Origin: Chitinophaga costaii | GTDB lineage: Bacteria; Bacteroidota; Bacteroidia; Chitinophagales; Chitinophagaceae | Assembly (NCBI RefSeq): GCF_900094705.1 | Contig: NZ_FMAR01000006.1 | Coordinates: 62,001-126,000, forward strand | Length of the DNA: 64,000 nt | Direction of reading: 5' to 3' | In this document: positions 54,040 to 62,936 of the stretch, piece after piece | Position numbering within the stretch: the first letter of the stretch is position 1 | Layout: each line of letters opens with the position of its first letter | Position numbers and translations under genes: made by a program | Notes under the pieces: model-generated | Seen by the model: the letters and a program-made list of their open reading frames with translations, nothing else | What the model was told of the DNA's origin: nothing | The model's database searches: none

Positions 54040-54438
54040 ATGGCATCGCTGACGGCAAAACAACTGACGGAACTCGCCAATGATTTTTTAGGCATGGCGC
54101 AATCGGTGGGCGACTACCGCTATCTTCATTTTGGCAAACTTACCAAAGCCCAAAACAAACAATTCAGTGACCTTCATTGGAGCCTGCTGAATTATGCAGA
54201 CGACCTGTTCACACAATCCGCCACATTGGTCATGGATGACGTGGAAAATGCACTAGCGCAGATCAAAACGATTTCGCAGGAAATGACGGTTTCTTATAAG
54301 CAACTCACCAAGGTGCAAAAAGCTATTGACATAGCTACCGCTGCCGTTACCCTGGGAGCGGCCATATTTAGCAAAAACCCCCTAGCTATAATTGATGCAG
54401 CAGATGCGCTGATCAACGTTTGGAAAGAAAGTAGTTAA
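54040..54438 (+). CDS. Small helical protein, partner of the upstream lipoprotein
   Basis: 132 residues, no family recognised. There is no signal peptide, so it is probably cytoplasmic unless exported otherwise. The first 90 residues are amphipathic helices (AKQLTELANDFLGMAQSVGDY, ALAQIKTISQEMTVSYKQLTK). A hydrophobic stretch follows (AIDIATAAVTLGAAIFSKNPLA) that could insert in a membrane or pack in a bundle. It starts 2 bp after the lipoprotein stop. Its 3' end overlaps the convergent membrane-protein gene by 26 bp, so the two transcripts are antisense there. Confidence 0.65.
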   Translation: MASLTAKQLTELANDFLGMAQSVGDYRYLHFGKLTKAQNKQFSDLHWSLLNYADDLFTQSATLVMDDVENALAQIKTISQEMTVSYKQLTKVQKAIDIATAAVTLGAAIFSKNPLAIIDAADALINVWKESS

Positions 54439-55114
54439 GCAATATAAACCATACCGGCACCATTACCAATGCAACCAGCAATATACGTTTGCCGTGGCGG
54501 CGCGTCTGTTCATCGAACACTGGTACGCTATTGCCATCTGGCAATGTTTTGCGCGCCCATAAAAACGCAGCGCCCGTACCGATAGCGAAAGCCATTACTA
54601 CCATACCAAACACATAGTGCAGTACCCAGCCTATCCCACATAAAAAGGCCAGGAGGTAAGCGCCGATAAGGGCATCTATTTTCACAGACACCGGCGCGCC
54701 CAGTTGCGCTATCCGTTTCTCCTGTGCACTTTCTATAAAAGTACCGGTAATGGGAATGCCACGCTTACGCAGTAAAGCTATGGCCAGGGCATTGTCATAA
54801 TCGCCCCATTCATCGGGATGGCGTATAATGTCTAGCAGTTCTGAATCTGTGAAAGAGAGCAGGTAATATTCCGGCTCTACGGCATCTATATCGATGGCTA
54901 TATTTTCCTTGAGTAAGGTGCCAACCTGCAGGAAATAATTATCTGGCACTTTTACACTGATACTGGCTGTCAATTGCTGTCCAATGATAACGGCATCCAG
55001 CAGTGGAGGTATGTTTTCCACTTCTGCCGGAATGCCATTTTCCCGCAAAAAGCTGGCAAACTGCTGGGCGGAGGCCAGCTCATTAAAACGGCGGAAAGTC
55101 CGGAATGGGCGCAT
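54413..55114 (-). CDS. DUF2007-like N-terminal domain fused to two membrane helices
   Basis: 233 residues. The N-terminal part (FNELASAQQFASFLRENGIPAEVEN) resembles DUF2007, a small beta-alpha domain called a putative signal transducer. A middle part has LLSFTDSELLDIIRHPDEWGDYD, followed by ALAIALLRKRGIPIT. Then there are three hydrophobic stretches (ALIGAYLLAFLCGIGWVLHYVF, MVVMAFAIGTGAAFLWA and LLVALVMVPVWFILLNYF). It is convergent with, and overlaps the end of, the helical protein gene. Role unknown. Confidence 0.7.
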   Translation of the reverse strand: MRPFRTFRRFNELASAQQFASFLRENGIPAEVENIPPLLDAVIIGQQLTASISVKVPDNYFLQVGTLLKENIAIDIDAVEPEYYLLSFTDSELLDIIRHPDEWGDYDNALAIALLRKRGIPITGTFIESAQEKRIAQLGAPVSVKIDALIGAYLLAFLCGIGWVLHYVFGMVVMAFAIGTGAAFLWARKTLPDGNSVPVFDEQTRRHGKRILLVALVMVPVWFILLNYFLSKR

Positions 55115-55561
55115 GAAAAGGTTTGATGGTATAGCGCCGAAATTAACGGAAAAATTATTCTGCTATAATTAAAAAAAACTAGTAAATTGTTATTGCACAA
55201 CCCACAAACCATATCGCCGTTGTTGCCAGCCCGGTTCTTTCTTCACAGCAGCTACCACCTGTAATAAAGAAGGTGAAGTCGATCACACTTTTATCACTGA
55301 ATTTTTAACAAACACATTGTTCAACCAGGTACATAATTCGTTCCGGTAACCACGATGCCGGCACCCCTGTGACTGTAACACACAGGTCCTGCCCTTTTAA
55401 CGCGTTTACTCCGTCCAATGGTCACTGACCGTTGCGGTAGTGTGTTGTATTTACTTTTAGCTGACCGCCACCGGTGGTCAGGATGGAAAAGTGCGCGCAG
55501 GATTTTCCTTATTTCATTACGATCGATCCATTTATATTTTTAAACCATTCAATTCACCAGC
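55115..55561. other. Intergenic region upstream of the chitinase
   Basis: About 450 bp without a supported gene. It holds two palindromes (listed next). Part of it (55333-55396) has words that recall cobalamin-riboswitch elements but the conserved core is incomplete, so no riboswitch is called. Confidence 0.55.
55417..55481. promoter_or_regulatory. Paired operator-like palindromes upstream of the chitinase
   Basis: AATGGTCACTGACCGTT (55417-55433) is a near-perfect 17-bp dyad sharing its core GGTCACTGACC with 21501-21517 between dxs and the reductase. A second dyad, CTGACCGCC-ACC-GGTGGTCAG (55461-55481), has the same GGTCA half-sites. Their spacing and place, about 80-140 bp before the chitinase start, suit a repressor or activator site. 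Confidence 0.45.
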
Positions 55562-56929
55562 ATGAAAAAAATCACGCCTGTATTTTTGTTCATTTACCTG
55601 TGTTTTACCTGTACGTTCTCTTCCTGCAAGAAGAACCTTCAATCCCCTCAAAGCAGCATCCGCACAACCCCAAGAGCTGTATCTGCGGCAAATTTCAAGG
55701 TAATTGGTTATTTGCCTACCTGGGCTGGGTCTGTAAGTGCCATTCAGTTTTCCAAGCTCACACACATTAACTATGCCTTCCTCATTCCCACTACCAGCGG
55801 TGGTTACGAGGCGGTGGAAGATGCGGCCAAACTCAGTAGCCTGGTAACTTCAGCACATGCCAATGGAGTAAAAGTACTGATCTCCGTAGGCGGTGGTGGT
55901 GGTGGTGATGCGTTTCACAACATCGTGGCCAGCTCCTCCCTGCGCACCACCTTTGTAAACAATATGGTGTCTTTTGCCAGCCAGTACAACCTGGATGGGG
56001 TAGACATTGATTGGGAATATCCCAGTACCGGCACAGAGGCCATTAATTTCCTGACCTTGATGACTTCCCTTTCCACTGCCATGCATAACGAGGGTAAACT
56101 ATGTACCATTGCGGTAATTGGCGATGGCGGCACGTCTATCCTGGATGGTATTTTCAGCGTGGTAGACTATCTACAAATCATGGCGTATGACGACAATAAT
56201 TTCCAGCACTCCACCTATGCCATTGCAACCCGCTGCATGGACTACTGGCTAGACCGCGGTGTTCCTGCTGCCAAAGCCATCCTGGGAGTGCCTTTCTACG
56301 CACGGGATAACCGATATGACTATGCCACCAAAAATTACAATGAACTGCTGGCCCTGGGTGCCAGCCCGGATTCAGACGTGTTTCAGACCTACGGTTATAA
56401 TGGCATTCCTACCATCAAATCCAAGACCGCGTTGGCTATGCAGGAAGGTGGCGGTATCATGGCCTGGGAACTGAGTGGCGACGAAGGCACCGGCACCCAC
56501 TCCCTGGTTTCGGCCATCCACGATGTGGTGATCTCCGGCAACGCTGCACCCATTGGCCAGACTATCACCCTCAAAGGTTTTAACGGCAAATATGTGAGCA
56601 GCAAAAACGGCACAGCCCCCATGATCTGTAACGCAAACCTGGCGCAAGGTTGGGAGCAATTTACCATTGTAGATGCCGGTGGTGGCAAAATTGCGCTGCG
56701 CGGCAGCAATGGCTTGTATGTATCCAGCGAAAACGGAACGGAGGCAATTAATTGCAACCGGACTACTATCCAGGGTTGGGAAAAATTTGATTGGGTTGGT
56801 AATTCCCTTGGCCAGGTAGCTTTCCGGGGCAACAATGGGAAATTTATCTCCTCAGAAAACGGTACGCAGGACATGACCTGCAATCGTGATTCAGCATCTG
56901 GTTGGGAATATTTCGGCATTAATCAATAG
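55562..56929 (+). CDS. GH18 chitinase lipoprotein with beta-trefoil-like C-terminal domain
   Basis: 455-residue surface or periplasmic chitin-degrading enzyme. Lipobox FSSC gives a lipidated Cys22, followed by KK. The GH18 TIM barrel runs to about residue 315, with SVGGGGGGD on beta-3, catalytic motif DGVDIDWE (acid Glu152), YLQIMAYDD on beta-6 and [10 protein letters not shown] on beta-8. The C-terminal 130 residues hold three fascin-like units ([36 protein letters not shown], each followed by a CN and GWE), a likely carbohydrate- or protein-binding beta-trefoil. It stands alone between palindromes and a terminator. Confidence 0.9.
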   Translation: MKKITPVFLFIYLCFTCTFSSCKKNLQSPQSSIRTTPRAVSAANFKVIGYLPTWAGSVSAIQFSKLTHINYAFLIPTTSGGYEAVEDAAKLSSLVTSAHANGVKVLISVGGGGGGDAFHNIVASSSLRTTFVNNMVSFASQYNLDGVDIDWEYPSTGTEAINFLTLMTSLSTAMHNEGKLCTIAVIGDGGTSILDGIFSVVDYLQIMAYDDNNFQHSTYAIATRCMDYWLDRGVPAAKAILGVPFYARDNRYDYATKNYNELLALGASPDSDVFQTYGYNGIPTIKSKTALAMQEGGGIMAWELSGDEGTGTHSLVSAIHDVVISGNAAPIGQTITLKGFNGKYVSSKNGTAPMICNANLAQGWEQFTIVDAGGGKIALRGSNGLYVSSENGTEAINCNRTTIQGWEKFDWVGNSLGQVAFRGNNGKFISSENGTQDMTCNRDSASGWEYFGINQ

Positions 56930-56963
56930 ATACTTCCTCATAGGCAGCAGGGTTTATAAACAG

Positions 56964-56999
56964 ACAGCGCTTTCCCATGGCGCTGTTTGTTTTTTTTGC
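56964..56999 (+). terminator. Terminator of the chitinase gene
   Basis: ACAGCGC (56964-56970) pairs with GCGCTGT (56980-56986), then a TTG-T8 tract. Confidence 0.85.
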
Positions 57000-57315
57000 C
57001 AAGACTTTATGGGATATTTCAAATGAGCCACGCTATACATTTTTATAAAAACAGGCCCTTATGACCACATGAAGCATTTTTGCCCAAGAGTAGGCTGCCG
57101 TTATGTTGTAGTTTTATGCATTCAATACAGCCACATGAGCAGTGGACTCAAAGACATTTATTCACCGCCGTTTTAAGATTACCTGGCCTATACCCTGACG
57201 CAGAGCATTCCCGGTCCCTTAATATTATCACCAATATTTTATTCCTGCACTGCAAAACAGCCTACATCTACCAGTTTGCTTAAATGTTTGTAATTTTAAC
57301 GATAAGCCAACCCAC
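57000..57315 (+). other. Intergenic region before the 2-hydroxyacid dehydrogenase
   Basis: About 315 bp. A 67-codon frame at 57080-57283 has no signal, no recognised domain and no conserved-looking composition. TTTG repeats near 57275-57290 are not spaced as a promoter. I see nothing else. Confidence 0.5.
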
Positions 57316-58257
57316 ATGAAAACTGTTCCACAGATTGCTGTTTTAGATGATTATCAAAATGTGGCCCTTTCTTTTGCCGACTGGAGTTCCGTACAGGCAC
57401 ATGCCGGGGTGACTGTTTTCCATGATCATATTTTTGAGGAAAGCGCCTTGGTACAACGACTACAGCCTTTTACCGCGCTTTGCATTATGCGGGAACGTAC
57501 GCCGCTGCCCGGCCGCATCCTGGCCCAGCTTCCCCATTTAAAATTGATCGTATCCACCGGCTCACGCAACGCTGCTATCGATACGGCTGCTGCGGAAGAG
57601 CGAGGCATAGCCATAAAATTTACTGGTTACAACCGCCACGCTGCGCCAGAACTCACCTGGGCTTTGCTAATGGCCTTGTCTAAACAGGTAACCGGCGAAG
57701 CTGCATCAATACACAACGGAGGATGGCAGCAAACTGTGGGTACCGATCTATACGGAAAAACATTGGGTGTGGTAGGGCTGGGCAACATTGGCAAAGATAT
57801 TACCCGCTATGCCAAAGCATTCGGCATGCAAGTGGTGGCCTGGAGCCAGCACCTGACCGAAGATAGAGCCAGCGCAGAAGGGGCCATGCTGGTGAGCAAG
57901 GAAGAACTGTTTCGCGTATCAGACTTTATTAGCATACACCTTGTATTAAGTGAGCGCTCCAGGGGCATTATTGGTGCTGCAGACTTACAATGGATGAAAC
58001 CCACCGCTTATTTCATCAATACATCCCGGGGGCCGCTGGTGGATGAAACGGCGCTGATAACCCTGCTTACCCAACAAAAAATTGCAGGTGCCGCACTGGA
58101 TGTATTCGACCAGGAGCCATTACCCGCAGATCATCCCTTTCGAACCCTGCCCAATGTATTGGCCACGCCGCACATTGGTTACGTAACAGAAAATACGTAC
58201 CGTACTTTCTTTGAAGATACTGTACAGGTGCTGGAAACATGGCTGAAAACGGTTTAG
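57316..58257 (+). CDS. D-2-hydroxyacid dehydrogenase family protein
   Basis: NAD(P)-dependent oxidoreductase of 313 residues interconverting a 2-keto acid and a D-2-hydroxy acid. It shows nucleotide-binding VVGLGNIGKDI and catalytic residues Arg238 (NTSRGPLVDE), Glu267 (DVFDQEPLP) and His286 (ATPHIGYVT). It belongs to the phosphoglycerate dehydrogenase/glyoxylate reductase group, but the first domain lacks the serine-pathway context, and serC or serB are not adjacent. Substrate unassigned. It is convergent with the esterase gene. Confidence 0.88.
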   Translation: MKTVPQIAVLDDYQNVALSFADWSSVQAHAGVTVFHDHIFEESALVQRLQPFTALCIMRERTPLPGRILAQLPHLKLIVSTGSRNAAIDTAAAEERGIAIKFTGYNRHAAPELTWALLMALSKQVTGEAASIHNGGWQQTVGTDLYGKTLGVVGLGNIGKDITRYAKAFGMQVVAWSQHLTEDRASAEGAMLVSKEELFRVSDFISIHLVLSERSRGIIGAADLQWMKPTAYFINTSRGPLVDETALITLLTQQKIAGAALDVFDQEPLPADHPFRTLPNVLATPHIGYVTENTYRTFFEDTVQVLETWLKTV

Positions 58258-58318
58258 TCTGTAAACAATTTTTTATTGTGCTTTTCCATATGCTGCTGGC
58301 CTATATTCATGGCAGGCA

Positions 58319-58352
58319 GAAAGCCGTTCCGGATTTAACTGGAACGGCTTTG
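58319..58352. terminator. Bidirectional terminator
   Basis: AAAGCCGTTCC (58320-58330) and GGAACGGCTTT (58341-58351), a perfect 11-bp stem between convergent genes. Confidence 0.85.
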
Positions 58353-58369
58353 CTATAAAAGAAAGTTAT

Positions 58370-59410
58370 TTATTTTAATGCTACTTTCAATTCGGCGGCT
58401 GCCTGCAGCAAAGCGCTCTGGGAGCCAGGTACAGTGGCCAATGGGTTCAGCAAGCCCCAGTCGTGAATCATACCATTGTAACGCGTAGCTGTAACTTTTA
58501 CGCCTGCTTCATCCAGTTTGCGGGCATAAGCTTCTCCTTCATCGCGTAGTACGTCGTTTTCAGCGGTTTGCACCAGGGCGCGAGGAAGGCCTTTCAATTG
58601 TTCGGTAGTAGCCCTGAGCGGGGAAGCATATACCTGATTACGTTCATTTGCATCCGTTGTATAATTATCCCAAAACCAGATCATCATATTGCGGGTCAGG
58701 AAACGGCCAGTGGCAAAGCTTGTGTAAGATGCATCGTCAAAATTGGCATCTGTAACCGGCCAAAACAGCACCTGCAATTTAATGGCAGGTCCCTGTTTGT
58801 CTTTTGCCATCAGTGCTACCACTGCGGCCATATTACCTCCTACACTATTACCCGCCACTGCCAGTCGCTTGCCGTCTACCCCAATTTCACTTCCATGTGC
58901 GGCTACCCATTTTGTAGCTGCATAAGCCTGGTTAATGGCTACCGGATAATGTGCTTCCGGAGAAGGTGTATAATCTACAAACACTGCTGCCGCACCGGAA
59001 TGCACCACCAGATCGCGTACTATGCGCTCGTGGGTGGGAAAATCTCCCAGCACCCATCCGCCGCCATGGAAGAACATAAATACCGGTAACGTGCCATTGG
59101 CATTGGCGGGCTTTACAATATGAATCTTCACAGACTGGCCATCGGCATTGATGGTTTTTTCGGTCACCGTAATGCCGGAAAGATCCACCTTAACAGATTG
59201 CTGAGCACCGGTAAGCACGGCACGCGCGTCTTTGGGTGATAATTGTTCCATAGGCTTGCCAGTGCCGGCATTCAATACGTTGAGAAAAGATTTAACATGG
59301 CTTTCAAGCTGGGGATCGACTGCAGGATCTATTACTTGTGCATGTGCCCGCATGCTTAGTACGAGTCCTAACCCTACAACAGTTACTTTTAAAAGTGATG
59401 ACTTTTTCAT
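58370..59410 (-). CDS. Secreted alpha/beta hydrolase (HSL-type esterase)
   Basis: 346-residue carboxylesterase of the hormone-sensitive-lipase group with a signal peptide (MKKSSLLKVTVVGLGLVLSM, cleavage after AHAQ). Visible are the oxyanion motif HGGGW (about residue 115), the nucleophile elbow GNSVGG (GDSAGG in most relatives, about 191-196), the acid in TAENDVLRDEG and the His in GMIHDWG. The region following the signal peptide has a helical cap segment. Substrate is probably a short acyl ester. An AraC regulator gene lies upstream on the same strand, 114 bp away. Confidence 0.88.
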   Translation of the reverse strand: MKKSSLLKVTVVGLGLVLSMRAHAQVIDPAVDPQLESHVKSFLNVLNAGTGKPMEQLSPKDARAVLTGAQQSVKVDLSGITVTEKTINADGQSVKIHIVKPANANGTLPVFMFFHGGGWVLGDFPTHERIVRDLVVHSGAAAVFVDYTPSPEAHYPVAINQAYAATKWVAAHGSEIGVDGKRLAVAGNSVGGNMAAVVALMAKDKQGPAIKLQVLFWPVTDANFDDASYTSFATGRFLTRNMMIWFWDNYTTDANERNQVYASPLRATTEQLKGLPRALVQTAENDVLRDEGEAYARKLDEAGVKVTATRYNGMIHDWGLLNPLATVPGSQSALLQAAAELKVALK

Positions 59411-59524
59411 TTTATGATATTTTTTAGGTGTTATCCTGAATTGAACATCACAAAGGTATTATGCCATAGCGGTTGACTCAATGCACGGTTGTAGAAACGA
59501 ACAGGACTTTTTTCCCTGACCCCA

Positions 59525-60364
59525 TCAGGCCTGCTGATATTGCTGACGGAAAAATTGAGGGGAAGCTCCAGCCTGCTTGGTAAACAGCCGGATAAAATAA
59601 GATGAATCGTCGTATCCCAGTTTATAACCGATCTCTTTTACGCTGAGTGGGGTATGTGCCAACAGCCGTTTGGCTTCCAGCATGATCCGGCTTTTAATAA
59701 CCTCGTTGGGAGTGGTCTGACTGTAGCGCGTAATGCGTTTATTTAATGCTTTGGGCGTAATGTGCAGCAGTTCGGCATATTCGGCTACCGTGTGGAAGCG
59801 GGTGTAATGCCATTCCACCAGCTGGCTGAAGGTGCGGGAAAATTCTACTTCCTGCCGGATGTCTTCGTTATCCACCTGGTGTGTATGTTTCCAGATACGC
59901 GTAGCGCGGATAATGAGTTGTTTCAACAAAATGCGCAACATTTCTTCCAGGCCGCTATCTTCCTGCGCTAACTCTATTTTAATTTCGCGCAGTATGCCCT
60001 GCATTATATCCGAGGTGGCCGGCTCCATGAAAATGACAGGTATTTCATACACATTGTGAAAGAGAATACCATCGCAAGCCACTTCTTTATCATGTATTTC
60101 CACGCAATAGAAATCGCGGTTGTAGTATAGCAAGGTACCAATGCAGGAAGTATCGAAACGATAATATTGACCGGCATTAATAAAAAACAGTGCGTCCTGT
60201 TCCAACTGGTATTCCTGGAAATCCACCACCACATGACCACCTGCTTTCAGGAATACTATTTTTACAAAGCTTTTATAATCCTGCTGCGCTAATTGATTTG
60301 GAAGATTATGATAGAAATCAAAATAACCGAACTGCTTAAATGCAAACTGCCGGAAATGCGCCAT
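59525..60364 (-). CDS. AraC-family transcriptional regulator
   Basis: 279 residues. The N-terminal cupin domain (HVVVDFQEYQLEQDALFFINAGQYYRFD) is followed by a linker and a C-terminal AraC HTH pair (LSVKEIGYKLGYDDSSYFIRLFTKQAGASPQFFRQ), with an unusually long first helix before it. It lies upstream of the esterase gene, which is a natural candidate target, but this is an inference from position. The protein does not carry a signal peptide. Confidence 0.9.
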   Translation of the reverse strand: MAHFRQFAFKQFGYFDFYHNLPNQLAQQDYKSFVKIVFLKAGGHVVVDFQEYQLEQDALFFINAGQYYRFDTSCIGTLLYYNRDFYCVEIHDKEVACDGILFHNVYEIPVIFMEPATSDIMQGILREIKIELAQEDSGLEEMLRILLKQLIIRATRIWKHTHQVDNEDIRQEVEFSRTFSQLVEWHYTRFHTVAEYAELLHITPKALNKRITRYSQTTPNEVIKSRIMLEAKRLLAHTPLSVKEIGYKLGYDDSSYFIRLFTKQAGASPQFFRQQYQQA

Positions 60365-60951
60365 GGTATGTATTTTACAGCAACTAAATTAATATTTTTA
60401 TGACAAGTTCGATCAGCTTAACCTGTAGTTGAAAAATATAGTGCTTTTGATTTTTTTTAATTCTATCGGGTCATACCTGCACAAGCCTGTCTTGTTTGCG
60501 TAATACGGCCTTTACAAATTGGGCAATATATGTAGTTGCATGGTTCGGTATGGATGCGAATTACCTGTTCCTGAAAACAAGGCTGGTGTGAAAGGAGTGT
60601 GAACCTTACAGTGTGCAGTAACTGCCGGCTAGCCTCGCAGGCCGTCAGGGTTTTATTCATCAAGCATACCATACCATTAAATTACCATCTTCTTCGTGAC
60701 CGGTTGTAGTACTGCCCTTTAAGCCAATTTCCTGGCTAGCGTAATGCCAAACCCTGCAATTATTCGTACGCATGAGGGCCTCTAAGCTAGGGTAACCTGC
60801 TTCACCTTAGGGTAGCTTATAACTAAACCCGGGTAAAAATTATTACTTAATGAATCCTGACTTTTAATTATCTTGGATAAAACACGGTTGCGGATAATTT
60901 ATATCCATCCGCACTGATGGCACATTCACCGTTTATCCACGTTATGTAGTT
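60365..60951. other. Intergenic region upstream of the ECF sigma factor
   Basis: About 590 bp. It holds a short Cys-containing frame (listed next), a pair of TAGGGTA direct repeats (60788-60794 and 60808-60814), and a GCGGAT-N11-ATCCGC dyad (60890-60912) about 40 bp before the sigma start. No consensus promoter was found. Confidence 0.5.
60463..60660 (-). CDS. Doubtful small Cys-rich protein
   Basis: 65 residues from ATG 60660. It contains YCPICKGRITQ, a CxxC knuckle that could be half a zinc ribbon, and two other cysteines. No family is recognised and no promoter is evident. It could equally be a chance frame; listed because the CPxC motif is suggestive. Confidence 0.25.
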   Translation of the reverse strand: MNKTLTACEASRQLLHTVRFTLLSHQPCFQEQVIRIHTEPCNYIYCPICKGRITQTRQACAGMTR

Positions 60952-61488
60952 ATGAATTACGCCACGATGCAGGAGGCTAGTCTATGGCTGGCATTTAAGC
61001 AAAGCGATGCACGCGCGTTAAGCGAAATTTACGAGCGCTTTGTAAATGAGTTATATAATTACGGGTTTCATTTTGTACACGACGCTGCGCAGGTGCAGGA
61101 CGCCATTCAGGATGTATTTGCCGATCTATGGCGTACCCGTACCCATTTATCTAATACTACTGCGATCAAATACTACCTTTTTTGTTGCCTGCGACGCCGC
61201 TTAAGCCGCAACAAGGCCTTTGGCAGCCGTATGACAATGTGGGTAGCGGATGAATGTGTCACAGAATCAGCCGAACATGTAATGATACAGGTGGAGGAAT
61301 CCATTCAGCAACTACAACGGCTGCAACGGGCCATTGAGCGCTTGCCCTTCCGGCAGCAGGAGGTGATTCGCCTGCGCTTTTATGATGATTTTTCCTGGGC
61401 CGAAATTGCCGGCATGCTGGAAATCAATGAGCAATCCGTCCGTAATTTATTGCAACGTGCCGTATTAAAATTGCGGCAACTTTCCTGA
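60952..61488 (+). CDS. ECF-type RNA polymerase sigma factor
   Basis: 178-residue sigma-70-family factor of the extracytoplasmic-function type used in Bacteroidota with FecR anti-sigmas. Region 2 shows ALSEIYERFVNELYNYGFHFVHDA and VQDAIQDVFADLWRTR; region 4 shows LPFRQQEVIRLRFYDDFSWAEIAGMLEINEQSVRNLLQ in sequence. Released from its membrane anti-sigma it would turn on the downstream SusC gene. A terminator and about 300 bp separate it from fecR, more than usual. Confidence 0.92.
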   Translation: MNYATMQEASLWLAFKQSDARALSEIYERFVNELYNYGFHFVHDAAQVQDAIQDVFADLWRTRTHLSNTTAIKYYLFCCLRRRLSRNKAFGSRMTMWVADECVTESAEHVMIQVEESIQQLQRLQRAIERLPFRQQEVIRLRFYDDFSWAEIAGMLEINEQSVRNLLQRAVLKLRQLS

Positions 61489-61787
61489 ATACAGGGGGCA
61501 AACATACTTATACCAGGCACCGCGCCGGCCAAGGGCTTGCGCGGTTTTTTATGCTCAATTTTTCATGGCCTTCAGCATGTGCAGGGTATGCTGTAATGGG
61601 TTGGCATGCATAAAAGCACGTGTTTTATCATAATATGGAGGCAAGCAGCGTCATGGCGTAGGGTAAATAAAAAGATAAATATAACAGCGGGGCAGTGGTG
61701 GCATTACTTTTTTCAAAAAAATAAGCTCCAAACCGAGTTAAACCCAGGTGAAGCGTACTTTATACATTTAAAGATACTTTTCATTGC
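61489..61787 (+). terminator. Intergenic region with terminator between sigma and FecR genes
   Basis: CCGCGC (61520-61525) and GCGCGG (61539-61544) followed by T6 form a terminator 30 bp past the sigma stop. The remaining 240 bp hold no supported gene; TACTTTTC near 61770 is one mismatch from a -7 box before fecR. Confidence 0.75.
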
Positions 61788-62936
61788 ATGGAGGATCATT
61801 ATTCCAAGTACGACTTAAATGCATTCCTGGCCGACCCTGACTTTATGGCCTGGGTAAAATATGGTGAGCAGCACACACGGTGGGAAGCCTTTCTCCGGGC
61901 TCATCCTTGCCAGCGGGACACTGTGGAACAAGCCACTGCAATTATCCTGGCGGCTGCCAGCCAGCCCCTGCACTATCCCGGCGAGCAGGATCGCCTGGCT
62001 ATGTGGGCGAATATTAAAGAAAGCACCCAGGAAGCAAGCGCCGCAGCTTTGCCAGCGATTAAACATACATGGTCTACCGCCGCGCTACCGGAAGCGCCGG
62101 CACCTACCCGCACCTATGGTCGCATTGGTTGGTATGGCGCGGCCGCGGCTGTACTATTAGGCCTGATCGTAGTGCCACTCCTGTGGCATGCTTCCGTTAA
62201 ATCAGACAATTACGCCATGCTGCTACGCCGGGCAGGATTGCAAAATAGTCACCGCACTGAAGCAGTTAACGATACCCACAAGCCACTTTGGGTGCCCCTG
62301 CCGGATGGTAGTAACGCGGTACTGTCGCCTGGCAGCCGGTTAAGTTTTGCAGACGATTTTAACCACCGCAACATGCGGGAAGTATACCTCTCCGGCGCCG
62401 CCTTTTTTGAGGTAAACAAGCGGGCTGTTCAACCATTTATCGTATATGCGAATACGTTAGCCATTAAGGTATTGGGCACCAGCTTTTGCGTATCGGCGGC
62501 TACCGATCTGCCCGACGTACAGGTTCAGGTGAAGTCGGGAAAGGTATTACTTTTTACACATCATACCGAAAATGGCCTGGTAGTAAATGCCCGGCAGCAG
62601 GCGGGCTTGAGCAAAGGGCAATTATATCTTGCCAGCGCCCACACTGACAGCCTGCAATCTGCCCCCGCAGCGGTAGATAGTTCATTAATGGCTGCGGTGC
62701 AGATACCACTTACCTTTGAAGATGCCGCTTTACCCCAAGTATTTGATGCTCTGGAAGCAGCCTACGGCATTACCATCCATTATGATAAAACGAAACTATC
62801 GCATTGCCGGCTTACCGCCTTCCTGAGTGATGAACCTCTTCCTGAAAAAATTCGCCTAATCTGCAAAGCTATACAGGCCCCGTACGAGATCACCGGCAAC
62901 GAAGTAAAAATTCAATTGAAATCATGTAACAAATGA
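61788..62936 (+). CDS. FecR-family anti-sigma factor
   Basis: Inner-membrane regulator of 382 residues. A cytoplasmic N-terminal domain that would hold the sigma factor is followed by one membrane segment (GAAAAVLLGLIVVPLLWHA, about 112-130). The periplasmic FecR domain has VPLPDGSNAVLSPGSRLSF and VYLSGAAFFEVNKR, and the C-terminal DUF4974-type domain (IPLTFEDAALPQVFDALEAAYG) would receive the signal from the outer-membrane receptor. It lies between the sigma and SusC genes, as in other Bacteroidota polysaccharide loci. Confidence 0.92.
   Translation: MEDHYSKYDLNAFLADPDFMAWVKYGEQHTRWEAFLRAHPCQRDTVEQATAIILAAASQPLHYPGEQDRLAMWANIKESTQEASAAALPAIKHTWSTAALPEAPAPTRTYGRIGWYGAAAAVLLGLIVVPLLWHASVKSDNYAMLLRRAGLQNSHRTEAVNDTHKPLWVPLPDGSNAVLSPGSRLSFADDFNHRNMREVYLSGAAFFEVNKRAVQPFIVYANTLAIKVLGTSFCVSAATDLPDVQVQVKSGKVLLFTHHTENGLVVNARQQAGLSKGQLYLASAHTDSLQSAPAAVDSSLMAAVQIPLTFEDAALPQVFDALEAAYGITIHYDKTKLSHCRLTAFLSDEPLPEKIRLICKAIQAPYEITGNEVKIQLKSCNK

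Noticed and set aside
55333-55396. Cobalamin-riboswitch-like words (GATGCCGGCAC, ACTGTAA, CAGGTCCTGCC) upstream of the chitinase
   Set aside because: The parts between ACTGTAA and the last box, including the conserved core loop, are absent; the order is compressed and the downstream gene is not B12-related. A covariance search would settle it.
57080-57283. 67-codon plus-strand frame before the 2-hydroxyacid dehydrogenase
   Set aside because: Cys/His-scattered, no domain or start context, ends well before the next gene.
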